From NCBI GenBank assembly GCA_001513105.1, contig LFSH01000012.1:1-33840 (forward strand): a DNA stretch of 33,840 nt, given 5' to 3'. The translations under genes and the position numbers were made by a program. The notes beneath the pieces were generated by a model. It was not told where the DNA came from. It saw only the letters and a list, made by a program, of their open reading frames with translations, and did no database searches. Positions 33,187 to 33,840 of the stretch are shown here, piece by piece; position 1 is the first letter of the stretch; each line of letters opens with the position of its first letter. The stretch is from Clostridiales bacterium DTU070 (GTDB lineage Bacteria > Bacillota > Clostridia > DSM-8532).

Positions 33187-33840
33187 CATAGAATCTAACC
33201 AGTGTGGAATGTAAATAAAAATCACTTAAAATTAAATGATAATGGATATTTACATAGAATCTAACCAGTGTGGAATGTAAATGCATTAAAACTGAAGGAA
33301 GTAAAATTTATTTCAGACCATAGAATCTAACCAGTGTGGAATGTAAATACGCCCTTGTCAGCTTGGTCTACCTGGGATACAAGCATAGAATCTAACCAGT
33401 GTGGAATGTAAATGGCTTCCATCTCGGTCATTTGGTCTGGTTGCGTCACATAGAATCTAACCAGTGTGGAATGTAAATATCCACTTGCCTTTGCTATGTC
33501 GGCAGAACGTCTCCATAGAATCTAACCAGTGTGGAATGTAAATATATACGGAGCATACCTTTAAGATTACCGGGGCTGACATAGAATCTAACCAGTGTGG
33601 AATGTAAATGTAATAACAATATACACATAAGAACGGCTATAAGAACATAGAATCTAACCAGTGTGGAATGTAAATGTGTGCAAATACATTTAAGGCTATT
33701 GTGCCCTCTCCCCATAGAATCTAACCAGTGTGGAATGTAAATAATTTCCCATCCTGGATAGTAATTTTACTACCAAATCATAGAATCTAACCAGTGTGGA
33801 ATGTAAATGCGACTTGGATATGGAGAAATACTCATTAAGG
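33187..33840 (+). CRISPR. Type I-B CRISPR array, ten repeats, runs off the window
   Basis: Ten identical 30-nt repeats start at 33187, 33253, 33319, 33384, 33449, 33514, 33580, 33646, 33713 and 33779. Each begins CATAGAATCTAACCAG and ends TGGAATGTAAAT. The nine complete spacers are 36, 36, 35, 35, 35, 36, 36, 37 and 36 nt; a tenth is cut by the window end. The 3' octamer ATGTAAAT is the expected crRNA handle. Orientation is the same as the cas genes. No repeat is degenerate, so the trailer end lies outside. Confidence 0.99.

Noticed and set aside
33494-33715. Minus-strand open frame of 73 codons in the CRISPR array with a repeated peptide
   Set aside because: It is a by-product of the repeat-spacer periodicity read backwards; no ribosome site and the repeated residues are the repeat itself.

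Overview
The window looks like chromosomal DNA of a Gram-positive, anaerobic Clostridia-type bacterium, probably of the thermophilic Thermoclostridium/Acetivibrio kind. Supporting signs are strong AGGAGG ribosome binding sites, some TTG starts, an S-layer homology protein, a Gram-positive LexA box, a SAM-I riboswitch and Cst-type I-B cas genes. This placement is inferred; no rRNA or other taxonomic marker is present.

Layout. 1-622 is non-coding: a two-repeat CRISPR relic of a different repeat family (82-177), then a hairpin-rich stretch (about 300-550). A SAM-I riboswitch with terminator (623-759) precedes a 108-aa protein of unknown function. Next come an SLH-domain exported protein, an SDR dehydrogenase, an SOS-type Y-family polymerase on the minus strand with a perfect LexA box, TrpRS and an AMP-forming acyl-CoA synthetase. 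A compact operon-like group follows: HI0933-type flavoprotein, COG2509 flavoprotein and RNase Z (8970-12794).

12978-20667 is an envelope-related stretch: a membrane-anchored transglutaminase-like protein, an Asp/Glu racemase-family gene whose expected start codon reads ACG, and a dlt-like set (adenylation enzyme, carrier protein, MBOAT acyltransferase, SGNH-like protein, small anchored protein). This set is probably not a plain D-alanine system: the adenylation enzyme lacks the D-Ala-selecting Cys and the SGNH protein has Cys where Ser is expected. Then come a coiled-coil membrane protein (minus strand), an out-of-frame deletion scar joining lemA to a TPM-domain gene, mgtC behind an attenuator-like leader, and a CoA-disulfide-reductase/rhodanese fusion.

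24476-33840 is a complete type I-B (Cst1/Cst2) CRISPR-Cas locus in the order cas6-cas8b-cas7-cas5-cas3-cas4-cas1-cas2, a leader, and an array with ten identical 30-nt repeats that runs off the window. It is visibly more A+T rich than the DNA to its left.

Main discovery. Between the CoA-disulfide reductase and the cas promoter lie two degenerate copies of the array repeat (24487-24518 and 24544-24573) flanking a 25-nt spacer-like segment. The first 15 nt of that segment match the minus strand of the cas 5' untranslated region except at positions 6 and 12, the guide positions that type I Cascade flips out, and the match is preceded by a CCA PAM-like triplet. The target starts just after the cas -10 box. 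This is the layout expected of a crRNA-like RNA (CreR/CreA type) that directs Cascade to repress its own operon.
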